From: Bacillota bacterium | Lineage (GTDB): Bacteria; Bacillota; Clostridia; Christensenellales; Aristaeellaceae | NCBI GenBank assembly: GCA_023392395.1 | Contig: JAEVZE010000103.1 | Coordinates: 1-10,275 of the forward strand | DNA length: 10,275 bases | Direction: 5' to 3' | In this document: positions 1 to 9,100 of the stretch, one piece after another | Numbering within the stretch: position 1 is the stretch's first letter | How the letters are laid out: each line of letters starts with the position of its first letter | The notes under the pieces: model-generated | What the model was told of the DNA's origin: nothing | The model's input: the letters and a program-made list of their open reading frames with translations, nothing else | Database searches by the model: none | Program-made: the position numbers and the translations under genes

Positions 1-2
1 GG

Positions 3-2186
3 ATGCGTCCGGCCATCGCGCGGATTGCGGCATACGACATCGGGGCGGAGGCGTTCCCGGCAGCGCTTTTTGACAAAATCTGCGCCATACGCCCCGACGC
101 GCACATTATGAACGGCTATGGTCCCTCCGAAGCGACCATCAGCTGTACGATGGCGGTGATCGGGAGCAGAGACAACGTCACCATTGGACGGCCTGCGGCC
201 AATGTGCGCGTATGCATGCTGGATTTGCGCGGGAATGTGCTGCCCGCCGGCGCGCTGGGCGAAATGACCCTGTGCGGCGAGGGGATCGGCGCGGGCTACA
301 TCGGCCTTGACGACCTAACGCATGAAAAATTCATCACCATCGGCGGGCTGCGCGCGTACAGGACTGGCGATCTGGCGCAATGGACGCAGGACGGCGAGAT
401 CAAATTCCGCGGCCGGACGGACAATCAGGTCAAGCTGCGCGGACTGCGCGTGGAGCTGGGAGAAATCGAAGCGGCGATCAACAGCTTCCCGGGTGTTTCC
501 ACCAGCATCGTGCTTGTCAAAGGCGGCGAAGCGGATCAGTTCCTGGCCGCATATTTCACCGCTTCTGGCGCGATCGATAAGCGGGCGCTGACGGCGCATC
601 TCTCGCAGCGGCTGACCTACTACATGGTGCCAAGCGTCATGATGCAACTGGATTCCATGCCACTCACCGCCAATGGCAAAATCGACAAAAAGGCCCTGCC
701 CGAACTGGAATTTGCCGCAACGGACCGGGAATATGCCGCGCCGGCGAACGAACTGGAGCGCGCGTTCTGCGAACTGTTCGCGGGCATACTCGGGGTTGAG
801 CGCGTTGGCGCGACCGACAATTTCTTCGAGATCGGTGGCACGTCCCTGAGCGCCTCCAAGGTCGCGATGTTTGCCATGGCCAAGGGCTACGCCATTGTGT
901 ACGCGGACGTGTTCAAGGCACCCACCGCTCGCCAACTGGCGGAGCTTGCGAGCGGGCGGCATGATTCGTCCGCTCCGGTCGCATTACTCACCGAAACCAG
1001 CGCGGACCCGGCCCAAGATTTTGATTACGCGCGCCTCGCGCCCGCGCTGGCGGCGAACCGCATTGAAGCGGTGAACCGGTCGGTTTCCGGGGATGTCGGA
1101 GACATCCTGCTCACCGGCGCGACCGGGTTCCTGGGCATGCATATCCTGAATGAGTTCCTGATGAACTATTCGGGCAGGGTGTATTGCCTTGTGCGCCGCG
1201 GGCGCTCAAATTCCGTAAGCGACCGCCTGAAGACCATGCTGGTATACTATTTCAACCAGGCATACGAGGAGTTGTTCGATTCGCGCATCTTCTGCGTGGA
1301 GGGCGATATCACCGACGACGGCGCGGTGTCGAATCTGGCGGAAATCGAGTTTGATACGCTGGTGAACTGCGCGGCATGCGTCAAGCACTTTGTGGCGGAT
1401 GATTCGCTCGAGCGCATCAATGTGCACGGCGTCGAAAATCTGATCTCGCTTTGCCGGAAGACCGGGCAGCGGCTGATACAAATCTCCACGGTGAGCATTG
1501 CGGGCGAGGGAAAAAACGGAACGCCGCCTAGGGACAAGCGCATCGCCGAGCATGAGCTGTACTTTGGTCAGGCGCTGGACAACGCGTACATTCATTCAAA
1601 GTTCCTCGCCGAGCGGGCGGTTCTTGCGGCAATCGCGGACGGCCTCAACGCCCGCATCATGCGCGTGGGCAATCTGATGAGCCGGGCAAGCGACGGGGAA
1701 TTCCAGATCAACTTCCTGACCAACGGTTTCATGCGCCAGCTTCGCGGCTACCGCGCGCTCGGCGTGTTCCCGATGGGCGCGATGAGCGCGCCGGTCGAGT
1801 TTTCGCCGATTGATTCCACCGCCGTGGCAATCCTGAAATTGGCCGGGATCGACGGCGGATTCACCGTATTCCATCCGTACAACAACCATGTGATCTATAT
1901 GTCGGACGTCATCAGTGCGATGAACGGCTGCGGTTTTGAGATCAGGGTTGTGCCGGATGAAGCATTCCAACAGGCGCTTCATGCGGCCTTAGAGGATCCG
2001 AACGTTTCTGGGCTGATCGCATATCTTTCCGACGATGTCGGCGATACGACCTATATGCTCGATGCGGACAACCGCTTTACGACAGAAATTCTCTACCGCG
2101 CGGGCTTCAAGTGGCCGATCACTGGCGACAGCTATCTGCGGGGCGCTGTCCGCGCGCTGGAGGGGCTCGGGTTCTTCGAGCGTTGA
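3..2186 (+). CDS. NRPS terminal module, A-PCP-R (5' partial)
   Basis: C-terminal 727 residues of an NRPS; the reading frame enters from before the window, so the Met at position 3 is internal. Residues below count from it. The A domain is cut before core A4: A5 NGYGPSEAT at 37-45, A7 YRTGDLA near 118, A8 around 134-153, and the A10 Lys at 226 in NGKIDKKALP. The PCP spans about 245-315, with the phosphopantetheine Ser281 in IGGTSLS. The rest, about 365-727, is an NAD(P)H-dependent thioester reductase of the extended SDR type: Rossmann loop TGATGFLG at 371-378, Ser495-Thr496 and Tyr529-x3-Lys533 as the catalytic set. In this family the PCP-bound peptide is released by two-electron reduction to an aldehyde, sometimes further to an alcohol. 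No thioesterase is present. Whether a C domain precedes the A domain cannot be seen, so a stand-alone A-PCP-R carboxylate reductase is not excluded. TGA at 2184-2186. Domain calls are firm; substrate unknown. Confidence 0.95.
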   Translation: MRPAIARIAAYDIGAEAFPAALFDKICAIRPDAHIMNGYGPSEATISCTMAVIGSRDNVTIGRPAANVRVCMLDLRGNVLPAGALGEMTLCGEGIGAGYIGLDDLTHEKFITIGGLRAYRTGDLAQWTQDGEIKFRGRTDNQVKLRGLRVELGEIEAAINSFPGVSTSIVLVKGGEADQFLAAYFTASGAIDKRALTAHLSQRLTYYMVPSVMMQLDSMPLTANGKIDKKALPELEFAATDREYAAPANELERAFCELFAGILGVERVGATDNFFEIGGTSLSASKVAMFAMAKGYAIVYADVFKAPTARQLAELASGRHDSSAPVALLTETSADPAQDFDYARLAPALAANRIEAVNRSVSGDVGDILLTGATGFLGMHILNEFLMNYSGRVYCLVRRGRSNSVSDRLKTMLVYYFNQAYEELFDSRIFCVEGDITDDGAVSNLAEIEFDTLVNCAACVKHFVADDSLERINVHGVENLISLCRKTGQRLIQISTVSIAGEGKNGTPPRDKRIAEHELYFGQALDNAYIHSKFLAERAVLAAIADGLNARIMRVGNLMSRASDGEFQINFLTNGFMRQLRGYRALGVFPMGAMSAPVEFSPIDSTAVAILKLAGIDGGFTVFHPYNNHVIYMSDVISAMNGCGFEIRVVPDEAFQQALHAALEDPNVSGLIAYLSDDVGDTTYMLDADNRFTTEILYRAGFKWPITGDSYLRGAVRALEGLGFFER

Positions 2187-2232
2187 TTCGGGGAGGGCGT
2201 ATGTCATGGAATGATTTCGTGATAGAATACCA

Positions 2233-2241
2233 CGGAAGGGG
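2233..2241 (+). promoter_or_regulatory. Ribosome binding site deciding a GTG start
   Basis: GGAAGGGGG lies 9 nt before the GTG at 2251. An in-frame GTG at 2242 directly abuts this purine tract and leaves no spacing, so 2251 is the better start. Confidence 0.7.
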
Positions 2242-2250
2242 GTGGTCACC

Positions 2251-2802
2251 GTGGCAAGCAAGAAATTAAGAAAAACGCTTGGAAACGATCAGTCGCCGCA
2301 TATCATTTCGCTTATGCGGCTGGTTGAAACGCAGAGCAAAACGACGTTGATCAAATGGTGTACTGGCTATGCCCAAGAGCATATTGTGCCGATCTACGAG
2401 AGCGCATATCCTTTGGATACCCGGCCAAGAGATGCCTTGCGCAATGCAATGGGGTGGCTTGAGGGCAGGGTCAAATTTGTTGACGCCAAACAAACGAATA
2501 ATGACGCCCATGCCGCGGCGACCGAGGCGGAAGGCAATCCCGCGGCGCAGGCGGCGGCAAGAGCCGCCGCGCATGCCGCATTGACCATACATGTCCCAGC
2601 GCATTGCCTGGGCATCGCCTTTTACGGCGCGGCCGCGCTTGCTTACGCGCAGGCAGGCATCCATGAAAAACCTGAAGTTTATGACGAAATCGCCGCCCAA
2701 GAATGCGCAAAAATGGAAGCGTCTTTGCGTATCATCGTCGTACGCGATGAGCCGAATCCTGCGAAAATCAACTGGAAATTTTGGTCCTACATCATCCAAT
2801 AG
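2251..2802 (+). CDS. Imm-5-like putative immunity protein
   Basis: A 183-residue soluble protein without signal peptide or membrane segment. I recognise the family usually annotated as putative immunity protein with an Imm-5-like domain from its pattern: SPHIISLMRLVETQS near residue 15, KWC at 35-37, HIVPIYE at 44-50, TRPRDAL at 57-63, WLEGRVK at 69-75, the Ala-rich helix EGNPAAQAAARAAAHAA at 94-110, TIHVPAHCLG at 112-121, and NPAKINW at 169-175. The family is named for a presumed role in neutralising toxins, but no activity is established to my knowledge. The tail after NPAKINW is longer than the short ending I recall for relatives. The gene starts 64 nt after the NRPS stop with no terminator between, so it is probably co-transcribed with it, and it is closed by its own terminator. 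Its sequence is visibly less G+C rich than the NRPS genes. Family call firm; role in self-protection against the peptide is speculation. Confidence 0.85.
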   Translation: MASKKLRKTLGNDQSPHIISLMRLVETQSKTTLIKWCTGYAQEHIVPIYESAYPLDTRPRDALRNAMGWLEGRVKFVDAKQTNNDAHAAATEAEGNPAAQAAARAAAHAALTIHVPAHCLGIAFYGAAALAYAQAGIHEKPEVYDEIAAQECAKMEASLRIIVVRDEPNPAKINWKFWSYIIQ

Positions 2803-2842
2803 CCGAGCGTGTTTCCCGGAAGCAGACACGCCTCGGCTTTTT
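2801..2842 (+). terminator. Rho-independent terminator
   Basis: AGCCGAG (2801-2807) pairs with CTCGGCT (2832-2838), and CGTGTTT (2808-2814) pairs with AGACACG (2824-2830) with one G-U pair. One C at 2831 is bulged, the loop is 9 nt, and T residues follow at 2838-2842. The left arm overlaps the TAG stop of the Imm-5-like gene. It should end the transcript carrying the upstream NRPS and the small gene, isolating the second NRPS gene. Confidence 0.88.
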
Positions 2843-2914
2843 ACACAGTTTACTGTAACCTCCCATCCGTACAATGAATGGTGTTTGCGCGCACAAAAAT
2901 ACATGTGGGCGCTG

Positions 2915-2944
2915 TTAACAATTCTTTGGTGCGGCCGATATATT
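2915..2944 (+). promoter_or_regulatory. Candidate sigma-A-type promoter for the second NRPS gene
   Basis: TTAACA at 2915-2920 (5 of 6 to TTGACA), an 18-nt spacer, and TATATT at 2939-2944 (5 of 6 to TATAAT). It lies in the only sizeable intergenic gap, after a terminator and upstream of the NRPS start, which is where a promoter is needed. The predicted transcription start is near 2951, giving a leader of about 158 nt. No operator is recognisable. Confidence 0.65.
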
Positions 2945-3108
2945 ACACGAGAAAGCAAGAGTTTCCATCTTATGGTAAGTCATCGTGAGATGGCGACGGC
3001 AACTGCCGCGTTCGCGTAAATAGTCCGATCCGTCATGCAACCACGACGGCAGGGCAAGAGGGGTCGGCGCTCAATGATCCCCCATTTTGCATACAGAGGG
3101 AGAAACAC
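2945..3108 (+). other. Untranslated leader of the second NRPS gene
   Basis: No gene is seen here. The stretch holds small inverted repeats: CGGC-AACT-GCCG near 2996-3007 with outer GCGA/TCGC pairing, CCGTC (3030-3034) with GACGG (3045-3049), and GGGGTC (3060-3065) with GATCCCC (3076-3082, one base bulged). The last sits just before the ribosome binding site. None matches a riboswitch class or T-box element I can recognise, and there is no T-tract to make an attenuator. The stems are short and may be chance in G+C-rich DNA. Confidence 0.35.
3095..3102 (+). promoter_or_regulatory. Ribosome binding site of the second NRPS gene
   Basis: AGAGGGAG lies 6 nt before the ATG at 3109. The frame stays open upstream of this ATG for some distance, so the site decides the start. 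It fits the A domain beginning almost at once at the N-terminus. Confidence 0.8.
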
Positions 3109-6100
3109 ATGAGGGCATTCTTGGAGATTTGGAGAGAAATCGCCCTTTCCCATTCCAATCAGCCTGCTTTCATCGACAACTTTGCTTCCTATACCTTTTT
3201 GGAAATCGACAGAATTTCGGATGGAATCGTGGATTCGCTGCGGACATTTGGCATCGGTGAGGGAGATTTTACCGGGCTTTGCTTTGACAAGTGTGCCGAT
3301 TATGTGGCGTGCCTGATCGCGGGTCTGAAGCTTGGCTGTATCACGACCATCCTATCGCCGGCGTACCCTCAGGAGCGCATGGGGGCCATTGCCCTGAACT
3401 GCGGCATGAAGTGTGTGCTGACCAACGAGCGCCTGCACGACGCGGTCCTGAAAAATATGCCGGACGGGCTGACGCTCCTGAATGTGGACATGACGCGTAA
3501 AGACGCGCCATCCGTTCCCTGGACCGCGCTGCCCGAGGATGCGCCCGCCTGTGCGTTCTATACCTCCGGGTCGACCGGCCGACCCAAGGGCGTTTTGATC
3601 CCAAGGCGTGCGATGATCGCGCTGTCGGCCTACATGGAAGAGTTTGGCGATATGGAGCGGGGCGAACGTCAATTAGTGGTCGCGCCATGGACCTTTGTCG
3701 TTTCATTGTGCAATGTGCTTCCGGTCGTATGCCTGGGAAAAACGCTGTATATTCCTGATGCGGAAACGGCTTCAAACCCGGCTTTGCTGCATACGTATTC
3801 CGAAAAGCACCATATTACGCACGCGGCGATGCCGACGCGTCTTGCCATCGCGATGCTGAACGAATTTGGTTCGGCGGAGTACCAGTGCATTTCCATTGGC
3901 GGCGAACCGTTTGCGGGGCTTAAAAACAAGCAGTTGCACGTGCGGTTGATGAACGGTTATGGCATGACCGAAACATGCGCGGGCATCACCGGATTTGCGT
4001 TCTTCTCGGACGAAGCGCCGGAAAGGGTGCCCATCGGAAAGCCGGCCGCCCACGTGCGCGTGTTTGTACTGGATGACGATTTGAACTCGGTTCGGCCCGG
4101 GCAGGTCGGGGAACTGGGCGTCGCGGGACCGCTGGTCTCGCTGGGGTATATCGGCCTTCCCGATGAGACAGCGAGGGCGTTCGTGCCCAACCCGTTCGCG
4201 GAGGGCGCGGAAGACAGGGTGCTCTTCAAGACCGGAGACCTGGGCTTCGCGGACGCGGACGGCAACATCCACTACATGGGCCGCAAGGACAATATGATCA
4301 AGCTGCGCGGCCAGCGCATCGAACCGGAAGAGATCGAGCGGATCTGCATCCAGTATCCCGGCGTGAAGTCAGTCGCCGTTGCGCTGAAGACCGTCGCGGG
4401 CGACGACCATCTCTGCGCGTTCTATACCGCCGCCTCGGACATTGACGGCGATGCGATCAAGCAGTTTCTCAGGCAGTATGTCGAAGGGTACATGGTTCCG
4501 TCCTACTTCGTGCGCCTGGAGGCCATGCCGGCAGGAGAGACCGGCAAGCTCAACCGGCGCGCGCTGCCCGAGGTTGTGGTTGCGTCCGATCAAAACGCCG
4601 CGCCGCCCGAGACGCCTTCGGAGATAATTGTCGCCGAAGCTTTTGCTGAAGCACTGAATATGGCGCGAATCGGCGCGGAGGAGAACTTTTTCGATTTGGG
4701 TGGGCATTCGCTCAAAGCCGCCAGTGTGGCAAACCGAATCCAGGCCCGAACCGGCGTCCGGATCAGCGCCAAGGACGTGTTCCGTCAGCCCACGGCGCGC
4801 GCGCTGGCGGCGTTCATCGACCGCATGGGCTCGGAGCCTTTCCTCTCAATTCCCAAGGTGGCGTCCGACGCGCATTGCCCGATGTCACCGGCGCAGCAGA
4901 ACCTGTTTACCATCGAAGAGACCAGCGACTGCCTGACCGCGTACAATGTGCCGCTTCTATTGGAAATCCATGGCGAGCTGAACGAAAACAAGCTGTTGTC
5001 CGGTTTGCGCGCGTTGATTGAGCGGCACGAGAGCTTGCGCACAGGCCTCGTGATGGAGGATGGACAGCCTGTGCAGCGTGTCGCGGCGCAGGTTGATTTT
5101 GATATGCTGCGCATGTCCCTTGGCGAAGGCGAAGGGATAGAGGATGCCTTCCGGCGCTTTGTGCGCAAATTTGATCTGAGCAAGCCGCCGCTGATGCGCG
5201 CGGCGCTGGTTGAAGCGCGGGAGGAAAAGTGGCTGCTGCTCGATTTCCATCATACGGTCTTTGACGGCGGTTCCGCCAGGCCGTTCTTTGAGGAGCTCGC
5301 GGCGCTCTATGACGGGACGGCCCTTCCGCCGCCGGGTGTGCAGTACAAAGATTACAGCATGTGGCTTAAAGGTCGGGATCTGACCACGGAGAAAGACTAC
5401 TGGGCCGGCGAATTGAACGGGGAAAATCCCAGGCTGGACATTGTGCCGGATTTTACGCGGCTTGTCCGGCAGAGCTTTCGCGGCAATCGTATACGCGGAC
5501 GAATCGATCTGGAAACGGCGGAGAAAATCCGATCGCTCTGCCGCGAGACGGAAACGACGGATTACATGGTGCTGCTGGCCTCCTTCATGGCGCTGCTCGG
5601 GCGCTATACGCGGCAGGAGGACGTGGTGGTGGGCACGCCCGTTTCGGTACGGACGCATTGCGACGTCGAGCGGATGGTCGGCATGCTCGTCAACACGCTC
5701 GCGCTGCGCGCTCAGCCGGAAGATGGGAAGTCCTTTCTGGGCTTTTTAAGCGAGGTCCGTGAAAAGTGCCTGGGCGCATACGAAAACGCAGGGTGCCCGT
5801 TCGACAGATTGGTCGAAGCGGCGGGTGCGGCGCGCGACCTTTCGCGCAACCCGCTGTTTGACGTGATGTTTGTGCTGCAGGAAAAGGAGAATGGCTCGTT
5901 CCGCTTGGGCGGCGCGGCGCTTTCAATCGCGGAGCACCCCGTGGATACGTGCCAGTTCGACCTGACGCTTGAGATCCTGCCGGATGAGAACGGATATGCG
6001 CTGCATCTGGACTATTGCGCGGATCTGTACAAAGAGGAAAGCGTGGCCCAGCTGCTCAGGCATTGGAAGGCCTTGCTGGAATCGGCGCTGCGCGCGCCGA

Positions 6101-9100
6101 GCTCGGAACTTGGCGGGCTCGCCATGCTCTTTGAGGGCGAGCGGGAAACGCTCGGCGCTTTCAATGAGACGAAGGCATCATACGCGAGTGAGAAGACGAT
6201 CCACTGGCTGTTTGAGGAGGCGGCGGCGCGCGCGCCGGAGGCGCAGGCAGTGCTGGCGAGCGATGGGACGCTCACGTATGGGGAACTCAACGCCAGGGCG
6301 AACGGGATCGCGAGGCGGCTGATCGAAGCCGGGGTGAAGCCGAATGACCTTGTAGGGGTGATTCTGCCGCGGCGGAGCGGCCTGATCACGGCGATATTCG
6401 GCATACTGAAGAGCGGCGGCGGGTATCTGCCGATCGATCCGGAGTATCCGGCGGAGCGGCTTTCGTATATGCTGTCAGACAGCGGGGCCAAAGCGGTGAT
6501 CACGACGCGTGGGCAGGCGCTGGCGGGATACGCGGGCGCGGTGCTTTACGCGGAGGACCTGGTAGACGAACGGGGCGAGAACCCGGACGCTCCGATGACG
6601 AGCGCGGATCTGTGCTACTGCATCTATACTTCGGGGACCACGGGAAGGCCAAAGGGCGCACTGATCACGCACCGGAACGTAAACAATCTGGTTTCGGGCT
6701 GGGCGGCAAACCCGATGCAGCGGGCGGTTCTCGAGCAAGGGGAAACGGTGCTGGCCATCGGGAACGTGGTATTCGACATCTCGGTGGACGAACTGATCTT
6801 CCCGCTGATGCACGGAAAGCGCGTCGCGCTGGCGACGGAGCGGGAATGCGCGTCGCCGGAAGAGCTCGGGAAGCTGATGATTCGCACGAGCGCGAACGTG
6901 ATGCATGTGACGCCGTCGCGGCTGGAGAGCTATCTGGAGGACAGGTGCTTCGCCCGCGCGTTTGAACAGATCCGCGTCGTGAACATCGCGGGGGAGGCGT
7001 CGAGCGCGGGTTTACGCAAGCGGATCATTGGGTATGGCGCGAGGGTATTCAACGGATACGGACCGACGGAGACGACGGTGGGCGCGACGTACGCCGAGAT
7101 CACGGACGCGGATGACATCACGATCGGGCGTCCGATCGCGAACGCGCAGGTGTACATACTGGACGAGCGGATGCGTTTGATGCCGATCGGGGCGGCGGGG
7201 GAACTGTGCGTGGCCGGGGACGGCGTGGGGCAGGGATATCTGAACAGGCCGGACTTGACGGCGGAGAAGTTCGTGATCAATCCGTTCGGGGCAGGGCGGC
7301 TGTACAAAACGGGCGACCTGGCGCGGTGGCGTGCGGACGAGCGGATTGAATACCTTGGGCGCAAGGACGGGCAGATCAAGCTGCACGGGCAGCGGATCGA
7401 GCTTGGGGAGATCGAGGCGGCGGCGGGCGAGGAGCCGGGCGTTCGGCAGGCGGCGGTGGTGCTGGCTGAGATCGAGGGCGGGCAGTACCTGTGCGCGTAC
7501 TACACTGGAGAAGCGGAAGAAGAGGCGGTCCGGGAGGCGCTGGCGGCGCGGCTGCCGCGCCACATGGTGCCGGGATTCATCCGGCGGATGGACGCGCTGC
7601 CGCTGAACCAGAGCGGGAAGCTGAACCGGCGGGCGCTGCCGCTGCCGGACTTCCGGGCGCTGCGGACGGGCGAATACGTGGCCCCGGAGACGGAAGCGGA
7701 AAAGATGATCTGCGAGGCGTTTGAACAGGTGCTCAAGGCGGAGCAGGTCGGCGTGAACGACGACTTCTTCTCCCTCGGCGGCGACAGCCTCAAGGCCATC
7801 CGGGTTGCGTCGATCCTGCGCGCGCGCGGGCTTGAGATCGCTGTAAAGGAGATCTTCGAAAGCCCGACGATCGCGGCCATGGCGAAAAGGGTGCGCACGG
7901 CGCGCACGGCGAGCGAGGCTTCGAATTTCACCGGCGATATTCCCGCGACAGCGGCGCAAACGCGGATTTACACGGCGCAAAGCGCGCTGGGCGGCACGAG
8001 CTACAACGTGCCGGTGGTTCTGCGCACGGAGCGGCCCATCGATCCGGAGCGTCTTTGCCATGCAGTGAAAAAGCTGATCGCCCGGCATGAGAGCCTGAGG
8101 ACGCGCTTTGCGCTCAAAGATGGGAATCTGATTCAGATCATCGAGGAAGACGCCGGATTTTCGCTGGACGAGACGCCGAAAGCGGCGTTTGTACGGCCGT
8201 TTGATCTTGGAAATGCGCCGCTCCTGCGCGTGGGCGCGGACGGGTGCGAAATCTATCTCGACATCCACCACATCGTCTGCGATGGCGGAACGATACCCCT
8301 GCTGATTGGGGAACTGGACGCGCTCTTGAAGGGTGAAACGCTCGCGGAGGCGACGCAGTACCGCGAGTTTGCCTGGGATGAGCTGAAATACCGAAACAGC
8401 GAGGAGTACGCCTCGGACGAGGCGTACTGGCGGAGCATGTTCGCGGAGGACGAACGGGACGACGGGCCGATGCCCGATCATCCCAAAGGCGTGCGAACCG
8501 GAGCGGCCTATGTGAAATCTTCATTGGACCCGGAATTGACGCGGAATATTCTCATGGAGTCCGGGAAGCTCAAGGTGACGCCCTACGCATACCTGATGAG
8601 CGCGTTTTTCCTGCTGATGTCGGGCTATGGCGGCGAGCGGGTGACCGTGGGTACGGTTACGTCGGGGCGGGACGCGGAATACGAAAACACGGCCGGTATG
8701 TTTGCCAATACGCTGGCGATTCGGACGAGGGTCGAAGGCGGGCGGACGGTTGCCGAACATGTTCGCGCGGTGGCGGCGCAGCTGACCGAGGCGCTGAAGC
8801 GGCAGAGGTATCCGTATGAAGCGCTGATCAAAGCAATGGGGAACGAGCGCGGCCCGCTGTTTGATGTGTTGTTCGTGTACCAGCGGGAGAGCGAACAAGC
8901 GACGCTCGGCGGACAAAAGGTGTTTGCGGGCGGCTTCGAGCAAGGCCTGAGCGACGCGAAGTTTGACATCAGCTTTGAGGCGGCGCGAGAACAAAATGAG
9001 ATTGCGCTCCAAGTGGAGTACCGTCCCGGATTGTACGAGGAAGCGAGCATCCATCGGCTCGTCGAGGGATACCGGCATATCCTCCGTCAGATGACGGAGC

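Noticed and set aside
2183..2228. Possible promoter for the Imm-5-like gene (TTGATT at 2183, TAGAAT at 2223)
   Set aside because: The spacing is about 34 nt, far from the usual 16-18, and no better -35 box fits TAGAAT.
2245..2255. GTG at 2242 as the start of the small gene
   Set aside because: It abuts the ribosome binding site with no spacing; GTG at 2251 has proper spacing and fits the family's N-terminus.
2266..2958. Minus-strand open frame of 230 codons across the Imm-5-like gene
   Set aside because: Antisense shadow: no recognisable motif, and the + strand frame has a clear family match, ribosome binding site and terminator.
2591..3019. Plus-strand open frame of 142 codons overlapping the Imm-5-like gene and the intergenic region
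   Set aside because: It runs through the terminator and the candidate promoter, has no family pattern and is in a different frame from the well-supported small gene.
6214..6250. GCG/GGC-rich runs near 6214-6250 and 9223-9259 as simple repeats
   Set aside because: They encode an Ala/Glu-rich helix near the start of the A domains and are ordinary coding sequence in a G+C-rich gene.
7012..8481. Long minus-strand open frame of 489 codons
   Set aside because: It lies opposite the A-PCP-C part of the second NRPS gene, gives an Arg/Pro/His-rich low-complexity protein with no recognisable motif, and is explained by G+C-rich codons on the sense strand.
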